This document shows, one piece after another, positions 36,801 to 48,561 of a stretch of 64,000 nucleotides of DNA. This stretch comes from Pestalotiopsis fici W106-1 (Eukaryota; Ascomycota; Sordariomycetes; Amphisphaeriales; Sporocadaceae). The stretch is from contig NW_006917095.1 of NCBI RefSeq assembly GCF_000516985.1, positions 3,670,942 through 3,734,941 on the forward strand, given 5' to 3'. The notes under the pieces are model-generated. The model worked only from the letters and a program-made list of their open reading frames with translations. It had not been told where the DNA came from and made no database searches. Each line of letters starts with the position of its first letter. Position 1 is the first letter of the stretch. The translations under genes and the position numbers were made by a program.

Positions 36801-37539
36801 CGGTGGCCGCATATGCTGGGCCAGGACCACTCGGACCCGGGGTGGTGCTCGGAGGTGGGAAGGGAGCATGCCCGGGAGGGTGACTCCCAGGAGTCGGTTC
36901 CCTCTGCACGGCATGTCCACCGAGCATATTCGAAAGCGGCATTCCGGCCGTTCTGGCGAGGCTACTCAGCGAAGGCAGCTCCCGGCCCGAGGAGAACATG
37001 GTGGTAGAATTTGTCGTCGGTGGTGGTATCCTAAGCCCCGAGGCCGGCGCAGGGCCAGGCCCTGTTTGTTGCATACTATATGGACCCATTGGCTGTTGCT
37101 GAGGAGGGTCCGAGGGAGGCCCCATGTTGCGACTCGGCGGACCGCCTATTGACGAAGCGCTCTGATGGCGCGAGTGTGTCGGGGCTCCTGGATGCGACGT
37201 CGGGTCGGGCCTCTCAAAGGGGGTGCGAGACTGTTGATGCGAGAAGTAGGGATGCGAATCGGTCGAGAGTCGTCGCTGGTGATCGGGTCCGGGACCTCCA
37301 TAAGCACCCGGCGCTGGACTGGCAGAAGGCGGATGAGATTGCGAATGTGAAGCAGGAGGTGGAAAATGCGCTGAGTTGGCGGAGTTCTGAGCGGGCGGGA
37401 AAGGCGAGCGGCGATATTGTGCCGGAGGAGAGGCGATGGTTCTCGCGAAAGGGTTGGCGCCTTGGGGTTGTGGTGGAGGAGGTGGTTGTTGATGTGGATG
37501 TTGGTGGTGGTGCTGATGCTGTTGCTGTCTCGGATCCAT
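33841..37539 (-). CDS. RXT3: Rxt3, subunit of the Rpd3L histone deacetylase complex
   Basis: Nuclear chromatin protein. Two exons, 37539-35108 and 35047-33841, separated by a 60-nt intron (35107-35048: GTATGT donor, ctgac branch, CAG acceptor) that is in frame and stop-free; spliced length 1212 residues. The start is the ATG at 37539 (MDPRQQQHQHHHQ), not the upstream in-frame ATG at 37593. The first ~750 residues are Pro/Gln/His-rich and disordered, with a charged R/E/M-rich segment around 36100-36400 (ERERMERARFEEHQ). The Rxt3 domain is at about residues 905-1000: KHLGDILYEPEIKADHFRTH, HRRHLEPHCREELTRNRAVW, GTDIYTDDSDVVAACIHGGW. After it come a Gly/Lys linker and a basic segment, then an acidic, Glu-rich tail. 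Yeast Rxt3 is much shorter; the long N-terminus is usual in filamentous fungi. Confidence 0.92.
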   Translation of the reverse strand: MDPRQQQHQHHHQHPHQQPPPPPQPQGANPFARTIASPPAQYRRSPFPPAQNSANSAHFPPPASHSQSHPPSASPAPGAYGGPGPDHQRRLSTDSHPYFSHQQSRTPFERPDPTSHPGAPTHSRHQSASSIGGPPSRNMGPPSDPPQQQPMGPYSMQQTGPGPAPASGLRIPPPTTNSTTMFSSGRELPSLSSLARTAGMPLSNMLGGHAVQREPTPGSHPPGHAPFPPPSTTPGPSGPGPAYAATVHASPRMQSAAAADYPPFSRRPETPTNHARPYEPRDQRGSVAGSPPQGFHGTPEMSTRYGTPGAHSVRGPPMPPFEDRRDQSGRLSAGSLPPRPSSQPRAFGNGPGRPMEMGRGPPPGEPYFGPRREELRPGQEYNPEGPPRSIYEQEQRRVMEQDREYRDRMERDAHFREREHMERERMERARFEEHQRLQQHQQQQPPPPQHQHQPPFMTEREHMDRVERERIERERQFDMRDRERRERTSSDPNRHGRPVDFGPQGPPGSQGPPPYGREIRDHRDAAGWQLRPGYDQTPARGSYEPAYAPRHGPPEHPVTSGPPFGSFPAHATQHGERYPHAGAASHPPSHAIPVTQSERGPQPFGSPDRHRFVPMPAHHQSQQPPHRVRHDEEGPPPPSVAYNGGPGPAVSELPRQPRSLDDGHPAPTLARQQSSSGFLAIGEINRKGRVSPLPQAVQGAQPQSMTPSGEPGIKSEFGRMFSGIGAGAGAYGMPSPGPSHLPFTNSGLARRDDADPLPAEVNAEQPAKQPRKRQRKVKDDDQKGDDDSTGRLTPVGRTKRARTNHAHHHHQYVYTCNSRLQIQDTDHALSSHHHHHHHGIPERTASPLHAGSTPLKNVKTGTPVLSPTGLPMTHSHQIPRSSANAINSNNGVAPAKQTPQAPVVFIKPKKTVDSQMVLDSVAHKPRKHLGDILYEPEIKADHFRTHSKGGFRTKPKPLPRDLIQDNENSTLTVKIHRRHLEPHCREELTRNRAVWGTDIYTDDSDVVAACIHGGWFRGEWAEEVDISLLGLERPLPKAKGRGGNAGGEKGSQDTLTSPPATGPMHVPLDRDLHVTILILPNLIKYAGTTRFGIMSRDFGGSYKGRRSIHDGLSFKIEQVRWVDGAAPQSRLRGKARRERIRKAMSEVDRSQVIDIGGLKKMDKPAEAPSTTNGDVDKENRPMQVEIPSPAQETREAAPEKPAGAQEANMDSDMPTLESEKTATVEVEATEAA

Positions 37540-40500
37540 GGTGGATAAGTGAGAAGCAGAAACAAAAAGCTCCGGTACGATTTTTAGCTTCAAATTAAAC
37601 TGCTGTGTGTGGTTTTTTTTTTGCTGCAGTTGCGTCCACGACCCAACCAGACCAGCCAGACTATTATTATTACTATTATTCGCTCTGCTCCAAGTGCGGT
37701 GTGCTGTGTAGGCGGAGGCGCGCTAAAACAGCGATGCAGGGTCAACGTCGTCAGCGTCGGGGTCGTGTCGGCGCGCAGGGCCAAAGGAGGAGCGGCTGGG
37801 TGGTGGAAGGGTCGTCGACGTGATGATATTCGCGACGGAGTCGTCCATGTGTCTCACAGGTAAAAGGAGGCTAACAGTGAGATGCAAATAAGACAAACAC
37901 GTCGAGAATAGCATGCAGTAGTCCACAGCGTGGGATTCGAGGTTAAAGCATGAGCAAGGAAGGGCAGGAAGTGGGAAGAGGAAAAAAAAAAAGAATAGTT
38001 GATGCGTCGGTCTGGTCGCCGGTGCAGGATTGGCTTTGCTACTACTGTACGTGCTGTACAGAGCTTGACTGGGGGGTGCGCGCACAAGCACAAGCACAGG
38101 GAAATCCGGGGGAGAAGGTTGCGGAAGGTTGGGCTGGCGTTTGGTTCCTGTGGGAATCTAACAGTAGCAAAGGTTTGAGACGGCTCGAGGGAAGAGGGAG
38201 GACCAAAAAAAAAAAAAAAAAAAAAAGCCCAGGCCGGCCCCCAGCAGAACTCCCAGAAAGGTGCAAACAGAGCTTGGTAGTAGGTGTACCCGTAGTACAG
38301 GGGTGAGGCCTGTCAATGCATCTACCAACACATCAGTCGACAGGGATGATGAGAGAAATCTTTTTTTCTTTCTGGTCTTCTACATCGTACTTGCTGCTCA
38401 AGATTCATGGGGCGACCCGATTAAGACACGCACACTTTGTTCACTGCAGCGCTGCTGACTGCGCTATTAACAGTCGTGACGCACAGGAAACTTTGTTCGA
38501 CAACCATGGACGTACCCTAAATCGAATGCTTTCGTCTTCTTTTTACTCCTCCTCATCTATATCAATCTGAGAGAGGTGTTTAAAGGTAGCGACTAAAGCG
38601 GGCATCATCTTTCCAGGGTTGACATGCATTCTACCAGCTATGTACAATAGGTAATGTACGTACTCGGGTAGCTAAAGTGGTCATCAGAGCTGTAGTACAT
38701 AAGATGTAGCCCTTACCTACCCCAACCTATGGTAAGTACCTACTACAGGTACCTACATCCTTACACATCAATACTTTGCAAGGTGCATGTGTTGGGGGAG
38801 AGGGGAAAGGCTTGAAACTGACCGACAGGTACAGCTTGACAAGCTCTGTTCTCGACGGGCGCTAGAGTCTGTTAACCCCCCCTCAAGCCCCCCCTTCCTT
38901 ACCGTCCATCCCCCCTGCAGTTCTTTCTCCACCCTGCTCTCCCTGCCGCTGATCCCTGTTGGCGATATGCAGTAAAATCCAGTGGAGCTTCTCGCGGGAA
39001 GTTGTTAGCCTCTGGCACCGGCTCAATGAGCAAAGACTACCATCGTCATCGTAGATTCTAGAGGACTGAAAAAGACTGTGAATCTTGCAAGGCTGTTGGG
39101 CGAGTATATCTTTCGGTTCCATTGTGTTGAGCGTGTGTAAGAAAGGGAGACGGTAACGAGCCAGTACCATTCGTGAACGAGTTTAGGTAGAGTGCACATA
39201 GTATCGTGGATTCGAGCAGCTAACACTCCGTAGAGTTGTGTATCTACCGTACAGGTAGCTAGGTTAGGTACCTATCTATCATGACTTTCAACTCTCCCAT
39301 GATTACAGGTCAAATTTGTCAGTCTGACAGGGCAAGGTACTGTATCTGTATCGAATTCAAGCATCGATCGATATACGAATAGATATCATAAATTCACAAT
39401 GAATACAATGTCACCTCCTTGTCTCCCATCCCAGATCATTAATATGGGGGATGGAGTAAAAGTCGACGGCGGTTGATCGTGTGTCTGTCTTCTCTATGCG
39501 TGACAATAATGCAACAGCCACCGTTTGACCTTCATGACCAACTTATATACATGGTGGTTCAGCATCAGATCTGTGAGACCGTTGGACTGTCAATTTGCCT
39601 CCTCGTAACCAGAGACGGGAATGAGGAGGACTGGCCACTGACAAAACCCTTCCTTGAGATCAACATTGGGCTGGTCGGGGGGCAAGAGCTCCGGCCTCTA
39701 AATTGACTCGACCCGACTCGACTCGCGCGAGTTGCAGCTGTCTGTCATTGCTGGCGCCGCGATTCGTTCAAAACGAATTTCTATCCTTTTTCGATTCGCA
39801 CCATCCTTGTTTTGGCCCCAGGAGCTCCCCTGTTTAAGAGGCACCCCATGGTCAGGGACCCCTCCATCATCGCCAGGCAAGATCCAGTCCGCGCGCGCAC
39901 CTGACTTGGCCCCCTGGTCCAAATTATTGTCACTTCCAAACTGCATTTCTCATCGCCAGAAAATACTCTACAAGGCAAAATATGTGTGATCCGTTATGCT
40001 GGGTACATAATTTGGACGTGTTGATGCATATATATAACATTGATAATACACTGTCTAGCATGGCACCTAGGCAATCAAGCAGCAACTTGTCACACGACCG
40101 GAAAATTTAGGACAGATTTCATCGGCATTTTGCCAACCTGGGTATTATACAAAGTACTCAGCTTCGTACTCTTCGTACAAAGTACCTACGTACATATATT
40201 ACCGGGACTAACTGCAGTCATCATCTCGGCATCTCATATTACGTACAGCATAGCATCACAAACAATGAAGACCTGTCACAGCGCGCGTACACCCTCAGAA
40301 ATTTCAGTGTTTGTATTGAGCATCGTGAGTTCCATTCATGCCGTCATACAAGATTGACATCGTGGACAAACAACAACAAAAAGAAGACAACCATCATGTT
40401 GGCAGCCACCGTGAAGAAACTATAATAGAAAAGAGTTCAATATCTAGGTACATAACTTTTATACGTTTACTGCCACACACTCATGTTTTAGTTATGTGAG

Positions 40501-42882
40501 AAAAGATAAAGACGTTTGCTGAACCCCTCTCTCGCGGCACTACATGCAGTGTATCTGTTGGACACATGTGCAGAATTGCGGCATTCGGCAGGTAGTGCGT
40601 ACATCAATAATCGACACATATATTTTCCATCCCATGCTGTTTTCCATGCCATGGCAGAAATTTCCGTCCGCGCGGTTGAGCCAAGTCCCGTCTGCAAGTC
40701 TCGAATGCCAGGCACACGACCTCCCGAGCCGACCAATCCCATCTCGCGCGCAAATTGGAGAGCACTTCATGGTTGCTCATCTATGTATGGATACGCCGTC
40801 GCCAGCCGACCCAAGACAACATGAGCATGACTTTTGGCATTGGTGAATCCAGACAAAAAGTCAGCATTGTCCCATCTATTCGTGACATCTCTTCCAGGGC
40901 ATCTTTAAGAAAAAGAAAGAAAGAAAAACACCTCTCGTCCTCTCTCCTGCTGCTGATGCATAGTTCATCGGGTCAAGTTGGCTAGTAGCAACTCTAGCCA
41001 TTACACTTTTATACTCGGCCTATTTTGTACTCGTTACGCCTCCATCCTGTCTGACAGGTATAAATAGACAAAGACATACACAATACTAGTACATTTCACA
41101 GTGACACCATTTGAACCATGGAACGCCCTACTGAGTGCACCTTGAACTGGCTGTGTACTCTGTAACGAATGTACAGAAGAAATCCAACAAACCATGGGAG
41201 AAGAAGAAAAAAAACAATCGTCTCCGCACGATGGGAACCCACTGACGCCAGCCAGCGAGAATCGATACAGGTTCCCATCTTTTCCCAGCCTGTCAAGGGC
41301 CCGACATGGTTAACCCTGGCTACCGTGCGCACCCCCGGAACGACAGCTCACAAAAAATTGCCCATTCGTGACCTCCCATAATCCACCTTGGTTTGAAGGC
41401 AACTTGTCGCAATTCACGATGCACCGTTCCTTGTTGGTGACCAACAAAAGCGCCCATGCAACGTCAATGTGCACGGGTGACTTGCTGTGCTCTGCCTACG
41501 CCTTGCCATGTCTTGCAGTAGTCAAGTATCCCATTAAACGGGCATTCATTTAGATGTGAAGTAATCTGTACACAGTAGTCGGTCCCTGTCCATTCTACGC
41601 TCCTCGACCAAAGAACCTAACCCCAACCATGCTCTACGCTGCCTGTTCTTGCATGATGATAATATTTAGTGTACCATTTATTGCTGAACCATGCCCTTGG
41701 CTGCACGAACGCTGCATTCCGCCCGTATACATGGTACACTGCGTTTTGTGTCTGACCGCTTTTCGACAATCTGCTCGTCCCCAGTCCAGGGCTCCAGGTA
41801 GATCTGTAATTTGATCACGTCTCCGGCTCGGCCGAGATGTTTCCGAGAAATTATACAAAGCGTTTGCAGGACTTTCCAAAGGCATGCTACACCAAGTGGC
41901 GACAATAGGCAAGTTGTTATCCATTTATACTATACCATCAAGTACTGTGGTGTAGTCTAGTACCATAAACCATTCCTGGCGTCAACTCCAAAGAGATCGT
42001 CATCTCATTACTCAGATAAGAGATACGATCCCCCAAAACTCAACACTAGTGCCATGGAATATAGTATTATGCACCACATTTCCCAATGTCCATCGCGCAT
42101 GGGCTCGTGCCCACTACTAATCCAAGGCTTGTGGTGTTTGTATAGAAAAGCGTTTGGCGCTCACGGAATACCAAGGCCCGCAACGTAACTCCTGTCGACT
42201 GTTCTAGGAGAAGTCGATGGCACACATCACTACCAGCATTGATATCTCGGCTTTGAATTCATTCGATGATTATTGAGTCACAGTTCATGCTCCCGCACCC
42301 CATCATTTCCCTCATGTTTCGGGTCGGCCGAATCTTGCTTTCGACAAGCATCTACGAGTCGGAAGTGAGTCTTCTTATATAATGACAGAGAGATATACTC
42401 ACGAAATATCGAGCGGCGATTGTGTCATTGTTAGCAAGATACACACTATGCTTGAGCACCAATATACACAGTATAAGTAATGGTGAAAGAGCTAGGTTGT
42501 ATTTCATCATCCCGACCTGGCCCCTTCTGGGAACCAATCAGTGCATCGTCCTGGCAGATGAGTATGCTGTCCAAGCAATAGCGATACAGGGCGCCCACAC
42601 TTTCTCGACAGATGACATGTCGTCCACTCTGCGAGATAACGGTTTTGGATGCTCATATACCTGACTAGTAACAAAGACTGATGAGCACGACATCAACCCA
42701 GAACTATATTACCTATGCAAAGTCCCACTATAACGGAACAACTCGGCCGACATGTATCCATCATATTGAGACTCGGCAGGTATAAAGTTGAACATAAAGC
42801 TATTTCGCAAAGCTGCACCTCACAATGGCCCAAAGGACAACAGTCTTCCTTGCTCATCAACTGGTCTCTGAAGCTGCCCGAT
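37540..42882. other. 5.3 kb gene-free stretch
   Basis: The longest stretch without a supported gene. The first ~1 kb beside RXT3 is likely its long 5' UTR and promoter; it contains an uninterrupted run of about 23 A at 38204-38226. From 38640 to 40200 there are several clusters of GTACCTA/TAGGTAC motifs. ORFs of 60-100 codons on both strands (for example 38883-39170 minus, 40516-40824 plus) show no family match. A noncoding RNA could be hidden here but nothing in the sequence demonstrates one. Confidence 0.4.
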
Positions 42883-44730
42883 ATGAACCAAGCTAATCAT
42901 TCCGGTCTGGTTGAAATCAGCCATGATGCGGCAGTCTCCAGCGGGAAACAAGTCGACGCAACTGTGTCGAGGGGCGAGGTTGGGAATTTGCGGGATGACC
43001 CAGAGGCCAAGGCTCAGTTTCTAGCAACATTTGACGCGGATGAAGAGACGCGAATCATGAGAAAAGTGAGCCGCCACTTTTTCTTATTAATTGGTATCAT
43101 GTATATGATCAAATCGGTAAGTAGGATCCAGGTGACCCGGGTATAGTTACATTAAAGAGACTCAGACATTATACAGCTGGACACGAATAATGCTGCCAAT
43201 ATCAGGGTACTCCAAGTCGGGCAGCCGAGGAACATCATGGCCGAGTTGGGAATGACTTCAGACGAGTACAACTGGGTTGGGTCCATTTATGGTGTAAGTC
43301 ACGAGAAATGCCCCTGTGTTCTATTGGGAAAAGTCACTTATATTCGTCAAGATCGCATACATCATCTTTGAAGCGCCGAGTAATCTGCTTTTGAAGCGCA
43401 TGAGTCCACATTTGTGGCAATCTCGCATCTTTCTAACGTGGGGAGTCATAACTGCGTGCCATGCTGCGGTACAGACAAGGGATCAGCTGTACGCTGTCCG
43501 GTTCTTGCTCGGGTAAGCATAGCCCATCGATATACCCGGTCGTTTGCAAACCCTCATCAGCCTATAGCATGTTCGAAGCTGGCATGTTTCCCGGAGTTCT
43601 GGCTCAGTTATCCAGTTGGTATCGGACCGACGAAATGGGCACACCAGTCGCCATCTTTTTTGTCTTCAATTCCCTTGCACCCATCGTCGGCTCTCTGCTA
43701 TGTTATGGTCTGAGCTACATGAATGGAGTCGCTGGGATCAGTGCGTGGAGATGGGTATTTCTCATTGAGGGTCTTGCCACGATTGTCTTCTCCGGCTTCG
43801 TTTTCTGGCTTCTACCCGACTACCCCAAGTCGCCTCGCAGCAATCGCTGGTTGTCGGCCCGAGAGCAAGAGTTCATCGAGGCGAGACTGCCAGAGAATGC
43901 ACCGCTCACCAACGATCCCGCCTTTTCCAAGAAGGAAATTTTGGCAGTCCTGAAAAGAGTCCTTATTTGGTCTTTCATGTTATCACAGACCTTGGTAAAC
44001 ATCGGTGGTTACGCACTCACCTGGTTTCTACCGACCATCATCACGAATCTGGGTTTCGCCGAACTGCCAAGGAACCAATTGCTAAACATTCCACCGGCTG
44101 TGGCAGCAATCTGTGGAATATTGTTCTCGGCATGGCTTATGAATCAGGCAATCATTGTACGACCAGCACTTATCATGTGAGTGAATAGTCTTTGCCATCA
44201 AGAATGAAATAACCGCTGATGCCCATGCTAGGATTATAATGGCTGGCATGGTCACATGTTTCGTCCTCTTCTTCACCATCAGCAACCACGTCGGTATCTA
44301 CATTAGCTGCATACTTGGGTCTCTGTTCTATCAGACCTACTTCATCCCCTTCTGGGCTTGGCGATCGGCTACCATGTCTGGTTCGACAGGGACTGCCTTC
44401 ACCCTAGGGCTGCAGAGCGGAATTGCACAGCTCGGCGGTGTAATTGGCCCACAGCTGTTCCAGTCCCGATGGGCCTATAATGGTTACAAGAACAGTTTCG
44501 CCATCGCTGGTTCAACCATCATTGCCGGCTTTGTGAGCAATCTCTGGACTTGGTGGCTCACTCGGAACACTGAGTACGATGTGCTCCGGGTTCGCCGCAT
44601 TATGAACCAAGCGCGCCGGGATGGTAGGACGAATTATGAAGATGACATTCGCATATTTGAAGAAAGGCGTTTCTTTGAAGGAATTCGCAGAACCAAGGAT
44701 CCGGTCAGCGAGGACAACTCGCAAGTATAA
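42883..44730 (+). CDS. MFS permease, allantoate (Dal5)-like family
   Basis: Plasma-membrane uptake permease of the anion:cation symporter (Dal5-like) family, which imports allantoate, ureidosuccinate, vitamins and similar carboxylates. Exons 42883-43116, 43177-43293, 43352-43512, 43568-44176, 44232-44730; all GT-AG; 539 residues. Twelve membrane segments are expected. Family features: LDTNNAANIRVLQVGQ at the end of helix 1 (here N-N where many members have D-R/N), YEAPSN-type motif as FEAPSNLLLKRMSPHLWQSR, RFLLGMFEAGMFPGVLAQLS in helix 4, WRWVFLIEGLATIVF in helix 6, and a C-terminal cytosolic tail (ILRVRRIMNQARR-like). The substrate is not determinable. The start at 42883 gives a ~75-residue acidic cytosolic leader, normal for the group. 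Confidence 0.93.
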
Positions 44731-45032
44731 TCAACAGTCTGCTAGCGATTTCCACAGGTGAACCTGCTAAGCCAAACTGTTGAAGATATCACCTCAAAAA
44801 ATGCACACACCAACAAGATATGGTCTGATTCATGTAGACAGGGGCATTCTTACTTGTAATCTTGACCATATGATCTAGTGCGTTTAGGACAAGGAACTTA
44901 ATCCGTGATGGAGCATATGCAGGAGTTTGTGTGATTTCCTGTTAATTGTAGACAACCAGATGAGATTATCCAATGAGTCGGGACCTCACCAGCTTGTTCG
45001 TGCCAACTGAATATAGAGAGGCAACCGCCACA
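44731..45032. other. Short convergent intergenic region
   Basis: About 300 bp holding the 3' UTRs of two convergent transporter genes. Confidence 0.4.
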
Positions 45033-46856
45033 TTAGTGCTTCATGCCCTTCTCGTGCTCGACCTCGGCTACAAGCGCCGGCTCAACTCCCTCCTGCGCAA
45101 GCCCCTTCAGATCTTCCTCTCCCATCTCCCCGTCCCAGCCATTTGCGATGAGATAGGCCCTGAACCTCTCATCCTCCTCTCTCAAATCCTCGCCCCTAAG
45201 ATCGCGCACAAAGATGCGCGTCACTATGACACCCGTAATGCCGCAGATGGCCGCGATGATGAACGTCCATCGCTTGCCTAGGTTGGTCTGAATCGGCGTA
45301 AAGGCCTCGGTGCCAACAGCAGCACCGACTTTGCCAATGGCGGCCGAGAGGCCGTAGCACGTGCCGCGGACGGCGGTGGCATAAGACTCGCTGCTGATGA
45401 GACCGAGCATGTCACCAGGTCCTAGGTTGCCCGATGACTGCATGAGGCCATAAAAGACAACAAACAGCGGGATGATCTTGGTAATTTGGTCATAGGCGCA
45501 GCCGATGATGAGCCCAAAGACGAGGTAGCCACTGAACCCGACCATCATGGTGTTGCGACGGCCAATCTTGTTACACAGGAATGCGCCGATGAAGACGCCC
45601 GGAAGAGAGATGGCGCCCAGTAGAAGCTGATACTCTGCAGTTTTGACAATATTAGAGCCCTTGACGACGCTGGAAATGATTGTCCCCTTTAATGATCCGG
45701 ATTAGCAAAGAAAAGCTCACTGAAAATTGGCTTCATCTATTGGACATATCAACGAGCGATCGAGAAATTTGCAACACTTACAGAGAAGACGCCGTTGGGA
45801 AAGGTAATCTATGCGGAATCAATATCAAAATCCAACCAATAATACGCTCGTCGACTCACAAAATCATACAGAAACCACGCTCCTGCGGTACCAATCAAGT
45901 CCTTCCAATAGTACCTGAAAACTAAAAGATACGGCACCTTCTTCTTGATGGCACCTCGACGATAAAGTTTCGAGTTGAGCATCTTGATTCGAAAGTAGAA
46001 GATGACGAGCGGAATGATGCAGCCAATTCCAAAGCAAACCCGCCAGACGGTCGAGAGATGCGTGACTCCGGCAGCCGAGATGACAATGAGGAAGATGATG
46101 ACGGCGAGCGGGCCGCCAAACGACAAGGGCAGGTTGGTGACCAAGACAAAGATGGGTCCGCGATTCCTCAAGGTATGCTCGTTGGCGGACTCGCTGGCGC
46201 TCGTCGAGGCAGCAGGGTATTCGCCGCCAGCGCCAAAGCCCACAATGCCGCGGGCCACTGTCAGCATCCAGAACATGCCGAGCGTGGTCGTGCCATGAGC
46301 AGCAGTTGCAAGAATACCGCCGAGGATGACCATCAGAGTAGTGAGAACAATGGCGAACTTGCGTCCCAGGTAGTCGCAAGTGAAGCCAATCACGACTTGG
46401 CCGAGGACCTCGCCAACGAGAAGAGCATTTGAGACCTGCGTCTTGACTGCCGAAGTGTAGACGTCGGGATATTTCTGTGTGAAGAGCACGTTGAGCATGG
46501 TCCTGAAAGGTATAAGTCAGTAAAGCGACCACACGTGTCGACAGGTGGATGGCCTACTCACATCAAGTTGTTCTGATATCTTGAGGCATCATTAGCTCCA
46601 TTTTGAAATTAGGGAAACCACTTGTTCTCAACCAGGCGACTCACCCATCCGAAGCCAATCCGGCACCGGCAGCAATAATGGTGAAGAGATCGGACAATTT
46701 CTGTCGCTTCCCGGATACCTGTGCCGACGGTGCTGCGGGGTCCTTGGAGTCGACTGCTGTGACAGCATTTGGCGACACAACATCTCCATGCTTTTCAGCG
46801 GCTTGGGCAGAGGCGGAAGCCTGTTCAATGTCGACAATGGGTCCTTGGTCTGCCAT
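45033..46856 (-). CDS. MFS transporter, Git1-like (glycerophosphodiester/phosphate type)
   Basis: Predicted proton symporter of the phosphate:H+ / Git1 branch, whose characterised members import glycerophosphoinositol, glycerophosphocholine or phosphate. Five exons: 46856-46645, 18-nt 46579-46562, 46502-45860, 27-nt 45808-45782, 45686-45033; 517 residues. The microexons restore core motifs: LFTIIAAGAGLASDG then YQNNLMTMLNVLF, and WFLYDF then ITFPNGVFSGTIISSV (the family's YD(x)xFYGxxxFS-like region). Helix 2-3 loop GFTCDYLGRKFAIVL and helix 4 RGIVGFGAGGEYPAA are MFS signatures; the second half has FLCNKIGRRNTMMVGFSGYL and GCAYDQITKIIPLFV. Acidic cytosolic tail. The exact substrate is uncertain. 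Confidence 0.92.
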
Positions 46857-48561
46857 TGCCCTTGATTATTATGGGTATGACTGAAATATGCCCAAATCCT
46901 AGCCAGGCCCAGGTTCGCCACTCTGGGAGGGCAACTGAACTCGATACAATTTTCTGGGGATCGAGGTTTCTGTTGTTTAGTTGGCAGCTCGTAGTTACCC
47001 TCAAAAGCGGACAGTGCGATTCGGGATCAACAGAGGAAGCACCCCACGAGATGGAGATAGTCCAGCTTGATTCCACGATGGAGGACGAAGGAAAATGTGC
47101 AGACGAGCAAAGTTAAGTACTAGTCCTCAATGCTCCCACGGGCTTGAGTTACACGAGCACGTGGACAGGTATATCCAGGTCTAAGCATGCAGCAAACCCA
47201 TGTTCCCCTTTGCCTGGTGCAGGAGGAGCTGCATTGCCGACTACGGCAAGTCGACCGAGGATGGCTGGGCAATTGATTGTCTTTGTTCATCATCATGGCG
47301 CCTAGAACTAGTATTGTTCTCAACCGGGCAAGGACTGCGCAAGGGAAATCATAATTTGGAGCAAATCCCTAGTCCCATGTCATGCACATACATACATATG
47401 TACCTAGGTAAGTATGTAGGTAGGTATACATCAAAGTTTCAAGTCACTTACAGAGTACATGCGGCGGCATCGGCATCCTGGTTTCGTTTCTTGAAAGCGT
47501 TTTCAAAGATCGGACCGGGCCCATCTTTTCTCTCTGTCTTCATCTCTTGTCTGCGGTCTCTCTCTCTGGTAGATAACAATGCCTGAAACCATGTAGACGT
47601 CTGTGTATATCCAAAGACTCACTGTGCCCACTGAAGGCAGCACGTGTTGATCCTTGATGGCGCAGTGTCTCCAGTTTTCTTTTCGCACGCAGCAGTGAAC
47701 CAAGCCATTGGGAACAGGTATGGCAGCATAATGGTTCGGCAGGACTCGCACAAATCGTAATGCTTCGAATGCCAATCTCACACTGTCTATATCTTGACTT
47801 GTCAGTCTCAGACAAGATGTAAACCATCTAACCTAGTTGTATTAGTGTTGCTCGCCCTTGCATCTCGTCCTGACCTGCTCTGCCCTGCCAAGGAGACAGA
47901 CAAGCAAAGATGAGCAGCCGCCAAAGGCGCCTCCCGGCTTGGGCCCCCCCACATGGTGCGTCGGATGGGATCCCGACTTGGCCCCGTTCCCCAGGATTCT
48001 ATTCCATCTCCTAAAACTCCAATAATTCTCGCCACTTTGCCCACGTGCGCAATTCAAGCCTTTTGTTGTCGTTGTCGTTCGAGCCTAGTACACAGAGACT
48101 CCATGGCCGTTTGTGACTAGTAGTAAAAATGACTCTACAACCATTGCAAATGATCCAATTCTTCGGGTCGCTCACTCCACCGGAATCTCATGCCGATCGG
48201 GTTTCGGCATGCGCTTTGCACGTGGCTCCTTTGGCAGAGCCTCTTCATCAACTCCTGCAGTTCGACATTCTGCACTACGTAGTGATTTTCACACAACCAT
48301 TTCTTGGTCTTGATGCTCCATTTGTATTTTCAAACAGTCATCAATTCAGCTAACTAGATAACCCATCGATCCACTATCCCACCCCTTTGGCAATATTTCG
48401 AAAAAAGAAATGGGGTATATATCAACTACTAATAAAACACGACTTGCCAGGCTCCTTTGGTGGGTGTAGAGGTGATCGGGCCGTTTGAGAATCAATGGCT
48501 AGAGCGAAGTCCGTAATCTCGTTTCAACATGTCGCGTCGTGTCGTCAGTCTCCCGTCTCGT
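46857..48561. other. 1.7 kb intergenic
   Basis: No supported gene. It contains the promoter of the Git1-like gene, a cluster of GTACCTAGG/TAGGTAGG motifs at 47391-47430, and the 3' UTR of the second OPT gene. Confidence 0.4.

Noticed and set aside
35974..37152. 392-codon plus-strand ORF
   Set aside because: Antisense to the Pro/Gln/His-rich part of RXT3; low-complexity coding DNA leaves open frames on the opposite strand.
44750..44774. tttccacaggtgaacctgc resembles the 3' end of 18S rRNA (tttccgtaggtgaacctgc)
   Set aside because: Only ~19 bp match and neither flank continues into rRNA-like sequence; most likely chance.
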